A stretch of 64,000 bases of DNA from Pontiella sulfatireligans. GTDB taxonomy: Bacteria; Verrucomicrobiota; Kiritimatiellia; Kiritimatiellales; Pontiellaceae. The notes under the pieces are model-generated. The model ran no database searches and had not been told where the DNA came from. It worked only from the letters and a program-made list of their open reading frames with translations. Position numbers and translations under genes: made by a program. Below, one piece after another: positions 52,770-61,975 of this stretch (positions within the stretch are counted from its first letter, which is position 1; each line of letters opens with the position of its first letter). The stretch covers positions 1,798,001-1,862,000 of the forward strand of contig NZ_CAAHFH010000002.1 of NCBI RefSeq assembly GCF_900890705.1. Reading direction: 5' to 3'.

Positions 52770-53303
52770 AGCGTTCTAAGAAAGAATATACCTACCCAAT
52801 GAAACTCCGAGCGACTGCTTTTTTGAACCATGACCTCTGGTCATTATTTTCTCCGCAAATTATCGGTCGCTACGCTCGCGGGACGGGATCACAGGATTTT
52901 CAGGATGTGGTTGAATGGAATCCTGCTCAATCCCAACCCATATTCCGTAAATTGATTTTAATTGCTTGTTTTCCGCACCTATTGCAGTGCTTGAGCTTCG
53001 GGGCTCTCTGCCAAGAGGATCAACCGGATAAAATCCCGTTCATCCAGTTCATCCGGTCAAAAAATATTCCAGCTTAGCTGTCTCTCCATAAAAATTATCG
53101 TAGAGTCGCCAATTTATATCGCGTAAGCGGTCCTACACCCCCGATTAAGTCGCGCTTACATCTCTGAGAATCTTTTGTTCGATCAAAATTCCTGTTCTCC
53201 ACAAAACTCCATACAGAACCTTTGTTTCCCAAATCACGGAATGGTTCAGATACAAAAAACGCCCCGGAAACGGGGCGCATTCATTGTGATAAACCAGCAC
53301 CAC
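52770..53303. other. Intergenic region without a supported gene
   Basis: A 534-bp stretch between convergent genes. Around 52895-52935 lies CAGGATTTTCAGGATG facing GGAATCCTG, a dispersed inverted-repeat type common between genes in such genomes. From ~53120 on, the sequence is a near copy of 57709-57885, and it ends in the terminator at 53254-53277. No coding sequence is supported. Confidence 0.6.
53254..53277 (-). terminator. Rho-independent terminator, copy 1
   Basis: Minus strand: CGCCCCG, four-base loop, CGGGGCG and six T. It sits 27 bases past the stop of the giant gene at 53304. It is one of three near-identical copies in this region. Confidence 0.85.
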
Positions 53304-56300
53304 CTACGGGGTGAACTCGATCTGCAAACGAATAAACTGCTGGTCTTCCTCGTCGGTTGGAATCCAGTTGGTGACGGCATTGAAGTTAGTAATTCCCGAC
53401 GTTCCGCTACCTACCTTATAGGCGCTGCCGTCGGCCCAGTTCGTGTTGACCAAGTCGGTTCCCACGTCAAGAATAGTAGTCAGCCCGCGTTCGACGGCAT
53501 CGTCACGCTCAAAGTAAACAAACTCGATGTAGTTTGTTCCACTATCTTCCATTTGCGACTGCACGGGGGTGTTGCCTTGGTCGTCTCCATCCACCGGACT
53601 TCCTCCCAGCGCATATTCTGCGAGGTTGGCCAGCAGATCGTTATCGGCATGATCCCCAAAATTTGTGGTTCCACCGAGCCCGGGATATTCAGCAATCCAC
53701 TGATCCCACATGGATACCGGCGTCGCTTCACTATTCATTGGCTCAGGCATCACGGCAGGCGCGCTCATCAACACCACACTGACATCATCCAGGTCAAAGG
53801 TGGATGAGGCCCCGGCTTCAACCCAAAGGCGGATGGAAGAGATTGTCTCCTCCGAAGGCAACCTGAAGGTGTACTCAATAAGTTTCCAATCGGATGTAAT
53901 ACCCCACGGCTCCGAGGACGATGTGGTGGCGTCGAGCGCACAGTGGACGTTAACGGTTTGAGCTCCGCTGGTCGAACGCACCCAGGCCCGATACCGATAG
54001 GTGGCTCCCGCGAGGAAAGCGGAAGCTGCCAGCTCCGGCGAGGGTGATTGGTACGTACAGGCGAGTCCGTAGGAACCCCGCCGAGCCGCGTTCGTCGCAA
54101 CGCTACCGGATGCAACAGACACGTCCCAACCCGTCAGGTCAGCCGGGGTTTCAAATCCCAGATTGGAAACATAGTTTTTGCGCAGGCCGTCGTTCTGAAC
54201 CTGAGCGAGTCCTGAAATGGTAAAGAAGGAACGGACATAGCCGCGCTGACTACGATCCGTGTTGCCGACATCGTTCCAGGCCTGCTGAACCCATGGCGTG
54301 AGATCCGTATCCACCACATGGGCCATGGCAGCAATCGTCGCGATCCCGCCTTCGGTCGCTTTATTACCTTTGTAGACTACATTTACGTTGGTACAGGTGC
54401 CATCCAGCTCATAATCGTTCAAAAGATTGTCCACCCCGATTCCGGCAGCCCACGCGGCCACCTTGTTGAACGATTCCAGTAAGCCGGCATCCATGTCCTG
54501 CGGATAATTGATCATCGAATTCAAATACCGGTCCCACACTTTCTCGGTTGGGTCGTCGCAGTACCGAGCCCAATCCTCCTTGCCTGAATGTTCCACCGGA
54601 TTTCCCTGCAGGTCACTGGTAGCGGGGACCAGCCCGGTTACGGGATGCGAACCGCGCAACAGCCATTGGTTCTGGGCATGGGGCGCTAAATCATAAAACT
54701 CAGCGTCTACAGAAGCTCCGAATTCAGCCGCCAACCGGCACCCCAGCGGTTGCATGTAGGTACACTCTGTGTAGGCATCCAGCCCGAGAGAATCGTTCGG
54801 GAACATTTTAATAATGCCCTTTCCATACCCCGCGGCGTTATTGGCGGAATAAATCACCTCTCTATCAGAGGCCGGGTCTTCAAAACCCTTATGTGCCTGC
54901 CAAAAGGCCGCGTGGCGATCCGCCAATTCAAGGTATCGTGGTTCGCGCCATTTTGCGTACGCTTGATATAAAACGGTTGCCAGCCCGTAATCGTGTCCCT
55001 GACCCACATACGTGGAGCGATATTCTTCGCCGCTTTCGTAAACGGTAGCGTTGAAAAACCACTGTCCGACGACAGCATCCCAGTGCCAATGATAATCCTC
55101 AAACAGGTTGACGCCTTGGTCGAACATGGCCTTGTCATTCTCGCCCATAAGAATGCATGGCAGCCATTCGACCGCATGCCTCGAGCTCACCTCGCCAGAA
55201 GAATCATCCAGGGCGTAGATGGTATTCGTATCGCCCCGGAAATGGTCAGAAGTCGTGTAATAATCGTGCAGCATATTTGCGCTTACTGTAGCCCGCGCGG
55301 CCTCAAACTGAGCATCCGTTTTGCCCAGCAGGGTTTTAAAGAGGTTGGGTACGTCCCGGGAGACCCGTTCGATCCACTTCACATTCAGACGGTCATACAC
55401 CAATTGCTCTTCTTCCACGGAGAGCTGATGGTCAAAAACAACCACCTCGGCCACCTTTCCGTTATAGGTCTTTCCGAGAAACAGCTGATCCATATCGGTC
55501 AAGCCGGATGCCGTTCCCACCGCAATGGCGGGAGCCGCATCTGAGGAAGTCCACAGCTCGACCTCAAAATCCGGATGATCAATCAACACTTCCTGCCCAC
55601 CTGCCTGTGCCGTAAACTTCGTCACTCCGAAGTTGACACCACCACCTCCGCTTGCAGGACCCTCTGCGCTCAGGAGGTAGCCAATAGAGTCGATGCTTGC
55701 GAACGCAGGAGTAGCAGCCGCTCCGATTACTGAGACGCCAGCTATAGTTGATGGATCATAGGCGTACCAGTTTGCGGTTAATGCATTGACGCTGTACGAG
55801 GTGGCATGAGAGGCAGAGGCATCGGAAATGTAGAACTGCCCGGCTTCTTCGACCACAAAGCGCATCGTGGCCGAATCCAACCTTGCGGCTGAAGAGACAA
55901 AGGCAGAACCGATGCTTAAGACATCCACGCCGGCTTTGAAGCTAACGCCGGGGGTCTTGAACATGAACAAGGCTTCCCCTCCATTTGCGGTGGAGTCGTT
56001 CATCCGAATCTGCGTTCCGGCTCCAGCCATTAAAGACATAAGCACCGAGGAGCGCTCGTTCATGGCGGCATAGATAGCCGGACCGGTATAGTTTACGCCG
56101 TCGGAGGCGTATGTCGGAGTTCCCGTATCCAGCGCGAAAGACGCGCCTGTGCGGCCGGAGTCGACTAGAACCTGAGTGGCTTCATCGAAATCCACTACCA
56201 AAGCGGCTGGTGCCGCTGAATCCGGCCAATACACCGCGAAAACCTGAAATTCATTCACCGGCGCATCAAACACACAGCGCATAAAACGACTCACAGGCAG

Positions 56301-57413
56301 ATCCAGCGCATTGATTCCGTTAAAACTGTTTTCAACATAGATCGGGTGTTTGGAAGTCAAGGCATCTACCTGTCCGACACCATAAACTCCATCCCAGCCG
56401 GTTACCCGTTGGTCGGTTGCATCAATCGAGAAGCGGTAATGCTCTTTTGCGTCCATCTGAAAGACACATCCATCAATGCCTTCCCAAACCGGCACCTCCA
56501 GCTCGGGTGCCTCGATCACCGACAGCACCGACAGCACGCCGTTGGACGGGGTTGTGGTGAATTGGTACCCGCCCGAAGCGTCATCAATCCAGATTCCTGA
56601 GCCTACAGAAGTTTCGGTAAAGTCCTGCACATTGAAGGTTGCATCCCAAGTCGCAGTGCCTTGCTTGGCTGGATCAGGAGTAACAAGATCAACAATCGTC
56701 CAGGAATCGCCGACCATCGTGCCGGCGGCCGTTAAATCAAAAATAAAGGTACCATTCCCTTTGAATTCCGGCTGCCAAGAGGTCGGATTGGAATCAACTA
56801 TTTTTTTATTCACGCCGTTCGCCCCGATTTCAAACGTCATGGAACCCGCGGCCCCCAACACCAGGCTTCCCTGTTTTTCGAGTTGCCAATCTCCGCCGAT
56901 GACCTTTGTCGCACCGTTAAGTTGAACTTTGCTTGTAGACTTTCCTCCCGTAAAAATAACGTCGCCTCCGGTGGTATTGTCAAAATCACCGTTGAACTCC
57001 AGCGTGTCAGCGCCGTCGATGATAAGCGTATGGGGTTTTTCGCTGACGGCAAATTCCACCTTGGAATTGATGGTCACGGTTCCCGCTCCATCTAGTAGCG
57101 TAATGGATGTATTGCCTAAATTACCCGCCGTCAAATTGTTGCCGCTAATCGACCATGCTCCATTCGGATTTGGACCGAACACGATATCGGATCGCTTCAG
57201 CGCAGTGCTGGTATCATTGGTTGTGGCCACATTAACCGTATCGTTCGTAAAATAGAGATCGGTTGTTCCCAGTGCGCCGGGTTTGGCCAGCCCGACCCAG
57301 TTGTTGGTTTCGGACCAGTTTCCATTAACCACACCGGTCCAGTCATATTCATCCGCAAATGCAATGCCCACCATTGCGCTCATTGCCATTATCGCTAATA
57401 TGCATTTTTTCAT
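53304..57413 (-). CDS. Giant modular exported protein with GH8-like domain
   Basis: 1369 residues. Order: signal peptide (1-20), autotransporter-type beta-strand domain (~22-300, YDWTGVVNGNWSETNNW), first half of a LamG-like fold (~305-395), recurring surface module (~403-602), second LamG half (~605-680, TYNGKVAEVVVFDHQLS), an (alpha/alpha)6 domain (~690-1090), CBM4/9-like fold (~1095-1240) and the shared C-terminal module (~1245-1369, ending FIRLQIEFTP). The helical domain follows GH8 order (MGENDKAMFDQG, GHDYGLATVLYQAYAKW, SHPVTGLVPATSDLQGNP, GGIATIAAMAHVV), but the hallmark EG motif is not obvious, so a remote GH8 assignment is tentative. AGGAG supports the start. Confidence 0.85.
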   Translation of the reverse strand: MKKCILAIMAMSAMVGIAFADEYDWTGVVNGNWSETNNWVGLAKPGALGTTDLYFTNDTVNVATTNDTSTALKRSDIVFGPNPNGAWSISGNNLTAGNLGNTSITLLDGAGTVTINSKVEFAVSEKPHTLIIDGADTLEFNGDFDNTTGGDVIFTGGKSTSKVQLNGATKVIGGDWQLEKQGSLVLGAAGSMTFEIGANGVNKKIVDSNPTSWQPEFKGNGTFIFDLTAAGTMVGDSWTIVDLVTPDPAKQGTATWDATFNVQDFTETSVGSGIWIDDASGGYQFTTTPSNGVLSVLSVIEAPELEVPVWEGIDGCVFQMDAKEHYRFSIDATDQRVTGWDGVYGVGQVDALTSKHPIYVENSFNGINALDLPVSRFMRCVFDAPVNEFQVFAVYWPDSAAPAALVVDFDEATQVLVDSGRTGASFALDTGTPTYASDGVNYTGPAIYAAMNERSSVLMSLMAGAGTQIRMNDSTANGGEALFMFKTPGVSFKAGVDVLSIGSAFVSSAARLDSATMRFVVEEAGQFYISDASASHATSYSVNALTANWYAYDPSTIAGVSVIGAAATPAFASIDSIGYLLSAEGPASGGGGVNFGVTKFTAQAGGQEVLIDHPDFEVELWTSSDAAPAIAVGTASGLTDMDQLFLGKTYNGKVAEVVVFDHQLSVEEEQLVYDRLNVKWIERVSRDVPNLFKTLLGKTDAQFEAARATVSANMLHDYYTTSDHFRGDTNTIYALDDSSGEVSSRHAVEWLPCILMGENDKAMFDQGVNLFEDYHWHWDAVVGQWFFNATVYESGEEYRSTYVGQGHDYGLATVLYQAYAKWREPRYLELADRHAAFWQAHKGFEDPASDREVIYSANNAAGYGKGIIKMFPNDSLGLDAYTECTYMQPLGCRLAAEFGASVDAEFYDLAPHAQNQWLLRGSHPVTGLVPATSDLQGNPVEHSGKEDWARYCDDPTEKVWDRYLNSMINYPQDMDAGLLESFNKVAAWAAGIGVDNLLNDYELDGTCTNVNVVYKGNKATEGGIATIAAMAHVVDTDLTPWVQQAWNDVGNTDRSQRGYVRSFFTISGLAQVQNDGLRKNYVSNLGFETPADLTGWDVSVASGSVATNAARRGSYGLACTYQSPSPELAASAFLAGATYRYRAWVRSTSGAQTVNVHCALDATTSSSEPWGITSDWKLIEYTFRLPSEETISSIRLWVEAGASSTFDLDDVSVVLMSAPAVMPEPMNSEATPVSMWDQWIAEYPGLGGTTNFGDHADNDLLANLAEYALGGSPVDGDDQGNTPVQSQMEDSGTNYIEFVYFERDDAVERGLTTILDVGTDLVNTNWADGSAYKVGSGTSGITNFNAVTNWIPTDEEDQQFIRLQIEFTP
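55608..56206 (-). repeat. Surface-module DNA repeat, copy 2
   Basis: Encodes module residues ~403-602 of the giant protein at 53304. It is inserted between the two halves of a LamG-like fold, splitting it. Confidence 0.8.
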
Positions 57414-57610
57414 GATTCCACCGCTCCTTTTATTTGGTCATTGATGGCACGGCCTGACTCCAAGCTTACTCTGGCACCGCTTTCTTCACGTATACCTAAA
57501 ATAAGACAATCCACCATTCTTTCAATCCCTAGTAACGAATCTAAAATCGGCAAAAACGAAACCCCCTTTTCCAATATCGCGATAACGCTCGTTCTGTTTA
57601 ATCCTGACAT
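57414..57610 (-). pseudogene. Relic 5' end of a module gene
   Basis: A 66-codon frame starts ATG 57610 with GAAGGGGAGA upstream. Its first residues (MSGLNRTSVIAILEKG) match the start of the giant gene at 57887 (TEFNRKSVIAILAAF) and the DNA is visibly similar there; then homology stops. It overlaps the next gene's ATG by 4 bp. It looks like the orphaned beginning of the gene whose N-terminus was replaced by the beta-strand domain. Confidence 0.6.
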
Positions 57611-57644
57611 TGTTTGATCTCCCCTTCTATAGATCTGTGTAGAG

Positions 57645-57676
57645 AACGTTTACCTTCGCGAAGCGAATGAAACGTT
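57645..57676. promoter_or_regulatory. Palindromic candidate operator, copy 1
   Basis: AACGTTT and AAACGTT flank a CTTCGCGAAG centre in a 32-bp imperfect palindrome (AC on one side, CGAATG on the other). The same 70-bp neighbourhood recurs at 61822-61853, in front of another giant gene. It may be a protein-binding site or simply duplicated with the genes. Confidence 0.4.
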
Positions 57677-57836
57677 GTGCTGAACACCGCTTCCCTCATT
57701 CTTCGGGTAAGCGGTCCTACACCCCCGGTTAAGTCGCGCTTAAATCTCTGAGAATCTTTTGTTCGATTGAATTCCTGTTCTCCACAAAACTCCATACAGA
57801 ACCTTTGTTTCCCAAATCACGGAATGGTTCAGATAC

Positions 57837-57860
57837 AAAAAACGCCCCGAAAACGGGGCG
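57837..57860 (-). terminator. Rho-independent terminator, copy 2
   Basis: Same stem CGCCCCG/CGGGGCG with AAAA loop and a six-T tract on the minus strand, after the stop of the gene at 57887. Confidence 0.85.
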
Positions 57861-57886
57861 CATTTATTTTGCTAAACCAGCACCAC

Positions 57887-60800
57887 CTACGGGGCGAACT
57901 CGATCTGCAGGCGGATGAACAGCTGGTCTTCCGCGTCGGTTGGAATCCAGTTGGTGACGGCATTGAAGTTAGTAATTCCCGACGCTCCGCTACCTACCTT
58001 ATAGGCGCTGCCGTCGGCCCAGTTCGTGTTGACCAAATCGGTTCCCACATCAAGAATAGTAACCAGCCCGCGTTCGACGGCATCGTCGCGTTCGTAGTAA
58101 ACAATCTCAATATAATTTGATCCATCGGAAGAAATCATGGTCTGAGTTGCCGTGTTGCCTTGGTCGTCTCCATCCACCGGACTTCCTCCCAGCGCATATT
58201 CTACAAGATTGACCAGCAGATCGTTATCGGCATGATCCCCAAAATTTGTGGTGCCACCGAGCTCGGGATATTCAGCAATCCACTGATTCCACCAGGATGC
58301 AGGCGTCACTTCACTATTCATTGGCTCAGACATCACGGCAGGCGCGCTCATCAACACCACACTGACATCATCCAGGTCATAGGTGACTGCCGGGCCGGCT
58401 TCAACCCAAAGGCGGATGGAGGAGGTTGTCTCCTCTGAAGGCAACCTGAAGGTGTATTCAACAAGCTTCCAATCGGATGTAATACCCCACGGCTCCGAGG
58501 TCGATGTGGTGGCGTCAAGCGCACAGTGGACGTTAACGGTTTGAGCTCCGCTGGTCGAACGCACCCAGGCCCGATACCGATAGGTGGCTCCCGCGAGGAA
58601 AGCGGAAGCTGCCAGCTCCGGCGAGGGTGATTGGTACGTACAGGCGAGTCCGTAGGAACCCCGCCGAGCTGCGTTCGTCGCAACGCTACCGGATGCAACA
58701 GACACGTCCCAACCCGTCAGGTCAGCCGGTGTTTCAAATCCCAGATTGGAAACATAGTTTTTGCGCAGGCCGTCGTTCTGAACCTGAGCGAGTCCTGAAA
58801 TGGTAAAGAAGGAACGGACATAGCCGCGCTGACTACGATCCGTGTTGCCGACATCGTTCCAGGCCTGCTGAACCCAGGATGTGAGGTCGGTATCCACTAC
58901 CTGTGCCAGGGCGGCGATGGTGGCAATTCCACCTTCGGTTGCTCCGCCGTTTTTGTAGACTACCTGCTGGTTGGTTCGGGTGCCGTCCAGCGCATAGTCG
59001 TTCTGGAAATTATTGACCCCGATTCCGGCAGCCCACGCAGCGACTTTATTAAGCGACTCCAGTAAGTCGGCGTCCATATCCTGCGGATAATTGATCATGG
59101 AGTTCACATATCGATCCCACACTTTTTCGGTGGGATCGTTGCAGTAGCGGGCCCACTGCTCATCTTTGTGTTCCACAGGATTTCCCTGCAGGTCGCTGGT
59201 GGCAGGAACCAGCCCGGTTACGGGATGCGATGAGCGCAGCAGCCACTGGTTCTGGGCATGGGGTGCCAAATCATAAAACGTTGCGTCAACGTCGGCACCA
59301 AAGTCCGCCGCCAACCGGCAGCCGAGCGGTTTTTGATAGGTGCATTCCGTATAGGCATCCAGCCCGAGCGAATCGCCCCGGAACATTTTGATCACGCCCT
59401 TTCCGTAACCTGCGCTGTTGTCGGCCGAGAAAATCATTTCCTGGTCGGCTTCAGGATCTTCAAAGCTACTGTGAGCCTGCCAGAAGGAAGCATGGCGATC
59501 GGCCAGTTCGAGGTAGCGCGGTTCGCGCCATTTTGCGTAGGCCTGATAGAGAACGCTGGCCAGCATGTAATGGTTTCCCTGTCCCGAATACGTCCCGCGG
59601 TATTCGTCGCCGCTATCGTAAATGGTATCATAAAAATACCACTGCCCGACCACGGAATCCCAGCGCCAATGATAATCCTCAAACAGGTTGACGCCTTTGT
59701 CGAATAGGGTCTTATCATTCAGGCTGAGGAGAATGCACTCCAGCCATTCGCCCTGATGCGCCGACACCACTTCGTCATCTTTCAGACCCTGGCAGAAGAT
59801 GGTATTGGTATCGCCGCGGAACCCTTCTGAAGTCGTGTAATAATCGTGCAGCAAATTTGAGCTCACCGTGGCCAGTGCATCGGCAAATTGAGCATCCGTT
59901 TTGCCCAGCAGGGTTTTAAAGAGGTTGGGTACGTCCCGGGAGACCCGTTCGATCCACTTCACATTCAGACGGTCATACACCAATTGCTCTTCTACCACGG
60001 AGAGCTGATGGTCAAAAACAACCACCTCGGCCACCTTTCCGTTATAGGTCTTTCCGAGAAACAGCTGATCCATATCGGTCAAGCCGGATGCCGTTCCCAC
60101 CGCAATGGCGGGAGCCGCATCTGAGGAAGTCCACAGCTCGACCTCAAAATCCGGATGATCAATCAACACTTCCTGCCCACCTGCCTGTGCCGTAAACTTC
60201 GTCACCCCGAAGTTGACACCACCACCTCCGATTGCAGGACCCTCTGCGCTCATGAGGTAGCCAATAGAGTCGATGCTTGCGAACGCAGGAGTAGCAGCCG
60301 CTCCGATTACTGAGACGCCAGCTATAGTTGATGGATCATAGGCGTACCAGTTTACAGTTAATGCATTGACGCTGTACGAGGTGGCATGAGAGGCAGAGGC
60401 ATCGGAAATGTAGAACTGCCCGGCTTCTTCGACCACAAAGCGCATCGTGGCCGAATCCAACCTTGCGGCTGTGGAGACAAAAGCAGAACCGATGTTTAAG
60501 ACATCCACGCCGGCTTTGAAGCTAACGCCGGGGGTCTTGAACATGAACAAGGCTTCCCCTCCATTTGCGGTGGAGTCGTTCATCCGAATCTGCGTTCCGG
60601 CTCCAGCCTTTAAAGACATAAGCATCTTGGTCCCAGCTAAGCGCTCATTCATGGCGGCATAGATAGCCGGACCGGTATAGTTTGTGCCATCGGAGGCGTA
60701 TGTCGGAGTTCCCGTATCCAGCGCGAAAGACGCGCCTGTTAAGCCGGAGTCGACTAGAACCTGAGTGGCGTCATCGAAATCCACTACCAAAGCGGCTGGT

Positions 60801-61789
60801 GCCGCTGAATCCGACCAATACACCACAAAAACCTGAAATTCATTCACCGGCGCATCAAATACACAGTCCAGATAACAATCCGCAGGAAGATCCAATACAT
60901 TGATTCCGTTAAAACCGCTTTCAACATAGAGCGGGCGTCTAGAAGTCGAGGCATCTACCTGTCCGACACCATAAACTCCATCCCAGCCGGTTACCCGTTG
61001 GTCGGTTGAATCAATCGCGAAGCGGTAATGCTCTTTTGCGTCCATCTGAAAGACACATCCATCAATGCCTTCCCAAACCGGCACATCCAGCTCGACGGTC
61101 GGCGGGGGCGGAGTGCCGGCGGTTGCCGTAAACTTCGTCACTCCGAAGTTGACACCATCACCACCGATTGCAGGACCATCTGCGCTCAGGAGGTAGCCAA
61201 TAGAGTCGATGCTTGCGAACGCAGGAGTAGCAGCCGCTCCGATTACTGAGACGCCAGCTATCGTTGATGGATCATAGGCGAACCAGTTTGCGGTTAATGC
61301 ATTGACGCTGTACGAGGTGGCATGAGAGGCAGAGGCATCGGAAATGTAGAACTGCCCGGCTTCTTCGACCACAAAGCGCATCGTGGCCGAATCTAGCCTT
61401 GCGGCTGTAGAGACAAAGGCAGAACCGATGTTTAAGACATCCATACCGGCTTCGAAGCTAACGGCGGGAGTCTTGAACATGAACAAGGCTTCCCCTCCAT
61501 TTGCGGTGGAGTCGTTCATCCGAATTCTCGTTCCGTCTCCAGGCTTTAAAGACATAAGCGTCGCGGAGTGCTCGTTCATGGCGGCATAGATAGCCGGACC
61601 GGTATAGTTTACGCCGTCGGGGGCGTATGTCGGAGTCCCCGTATCCAGCGCGAAAGACGCGCCTGTGAGGCCGGAGTCGACTAGAACCTGAGTGGCGTCA
61701 TCGAAATCCACTACCAAAGCGGCCTGTGCCGCGCACGAAAAGGCAGCAAGTATCGCTATAACGCTCTTTCTATTAAATTCCGTCTTCAT
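57887..61789 (-). CDS. Giant modular exported protein with two surface modules and GH8-like domain
   Basis: 1300 residues. Order: signal peptide (AILAAFSCAAQA), surface module A (~24-222), first LamG half (~235-325), surface module B (~335-540), second LamG half, GH8-like (alpha/alpha)6 domain, CBM4/9-like fold and the shared C-terminal module. From the second LamG half onward it is nearly identical to the neighbour at 53304, about 4.58 kb away, so the two are tandem duplicates; the GH8-like part differs most (SSNLLHDYYTTSEGFRGD, VSAHQGEWLECILLS). It lacks the beta-strand domain of the neighbour. AGGAG supports the start. It is probably surface-bound and active on the same polysaccharide. Confidence 0.87.
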   Translation of the reverse strand: MKTEFNRKSVIAILAAFSCAAQAALVVDFDDATQVLVDSGLTGASFALDTGTPTYAPDGVNYTGPAIYAAMNEHSATLMSLKPGDGTRIRMNDSTANGGEALFMFKTPAVSFEAGMDVLNIGSAFVSTAARLDSATMRFVVEEAGQFYISDASASHATSYSVNALTANWFAYDPSTIAGVSVIGAAATPAFASIDSIGYLLSADGPAIGGDGVNFGVTKFTATAGTPPPPTVELDVPVWEGIDGCVFQMDAKEHYRFAIDSTDQRVTGWDGVYGVGQVDASTSRRPLYVESGFNGINVLDLPADCYLDCVFDAPVNEFQVFVVYWSDSAAPAALVVDFDDATQVLVDSGLTGASFALDTGTPTYASDGTNYTGPAIYAAMNERLAGTKMLMSLKAGAGTQIRMNDSTANGGEALFMFKTPGVSFKAGVDVLNIGSAFVSTAARLDSATMRFVVEEAGQFYISDASASHATSYSVNALTVNWYAYDPSTIAGVSVIGAAATPAFASIDSIGYLMSAEGPAIGGGGVNFGVTKFTAQAGGQEVLIDHPDFEVELWTSSDAAPAIAVGTASGLTDMDQLFLGKTYNGKVAEVVVFDHQLSVVEEQLVYDRLNVKWIERVSRDVPNLFKTLLGKTDAQFADALATVSSNLLHDYYTTSEGFRGDTNTIFCQGLKDDEVVSAHQGEWLECILLSLNDKTLFDKGVNLFEDYHWRWDSVVGQWYFYDTIYDSGDEYRGTYSGQGNHYMLASVLYQAYAKWREPRYLELADRHASFWQAHSSFEDPEADQEMIFSADNSAGYGKGVIKMFRGDSLGLDAYTECTYQKPLGCRLAADFGADVDATFYDLAPHAQNQWLLRSSHPVTGLVPATSDLQGNPVEHKDEQWARYCNDPTEKVWDRYVNSMINYPQDMDADLLESLNKVAAWAAGIGVNNFQNDYALDGTRTNQQVVYKNGGATEGGIATIAALAQVVDTDLTSWVQQAWNDVGNTDRSQRGYVRSFFTISGLAQVQNDGLRKNYVSNLGFETPADLTGWDVSVASGSVATNAARRGSYGLACTYQSPSPELAASAFLAGATYRYRAWVRSTSGAQTVNVHCALDATTSTSEPWGITSDWKLVEYTFRLPSEETTSSIRLWVEAGPAVTYDLDDVSVVLMSAPAVMSEPMNSEVTPASWWNQWIAEYPELGGTTNFGDHADNDLLVNLVEYALGGSPVDGDDQGNTATQTMISSDGSNYIEIVYYERDDAVERGLVTILDVGTDLVNTNWADGSAYKVGSGASGITNFNAVTNWIPTDAEDQLFIRLQIEFAP
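60188..60797 (-). repeat. Surface-module DNA repeat, copy 3
   Basis: Corresponds to module B of the 57887 gene, inserted within the LamG-like fold at the same place as copy 2. It carries a three-residue insertion (LAGTKM region) relative to copy 2. Confidence 0.8.
61121..61725 (-). repeat. Surface-module DNA repeat, copy 4
   Basis: Corresponds to module A at the start of the 57887 gene. It is near-identical to copies 2 and 3. Confidence 0.8.
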
Positions 61790-61821
61790 TTTATTCTCCT
61801 CTTTTTATGAACTGTGTAGAG

Positions 61822-61853
61822 AACGTTTACCTTCGCGAAGCGAATGAAACGTT
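61822..61853. promoter_or_regulatory. Palindromic candidate operator, copy 2
   Basis: Identical to the palindrome at 57645-57676. It lies 33 bases upstream of the giant gene at 57887. Confidence 0.4.
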
Positions 61854-61925
61854 GTGCTGAACACCGCTTCCCTCATTCTTCGGTTCAGAACCTTTGTATC
61901 CCAAATCACGGAATGGTTCAGATAT

Positions 61926-61949
61926 AAAAAACGCCCCGCAAACGGGGCG
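61926..61949 (-). terminator. Rho-independent terminator, copy 3
   Basis: Same CGCCCCG/CGGGGCG stem with six T on the minus strand, after the stop of the rightmost gene. Confidence 0.85.
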
Positions 61950-61975
61950 CATTCAATCTACCAAACCAGCACCAC

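Noticed and set aside
52895-52940. CAGGATTTTCAGGATG repeat as an insertion sequence end
   Set aside because: No transposase or target duplication is nearby; it looks like a common dispersed intergenic inverted repeat.
53304-57413. True autotransporter with an outer-membrane barrel
   Set aside because: The N-terminal domain has autotransporter-type strands, but the C-terminus is the shared module, not a beta-barrel.
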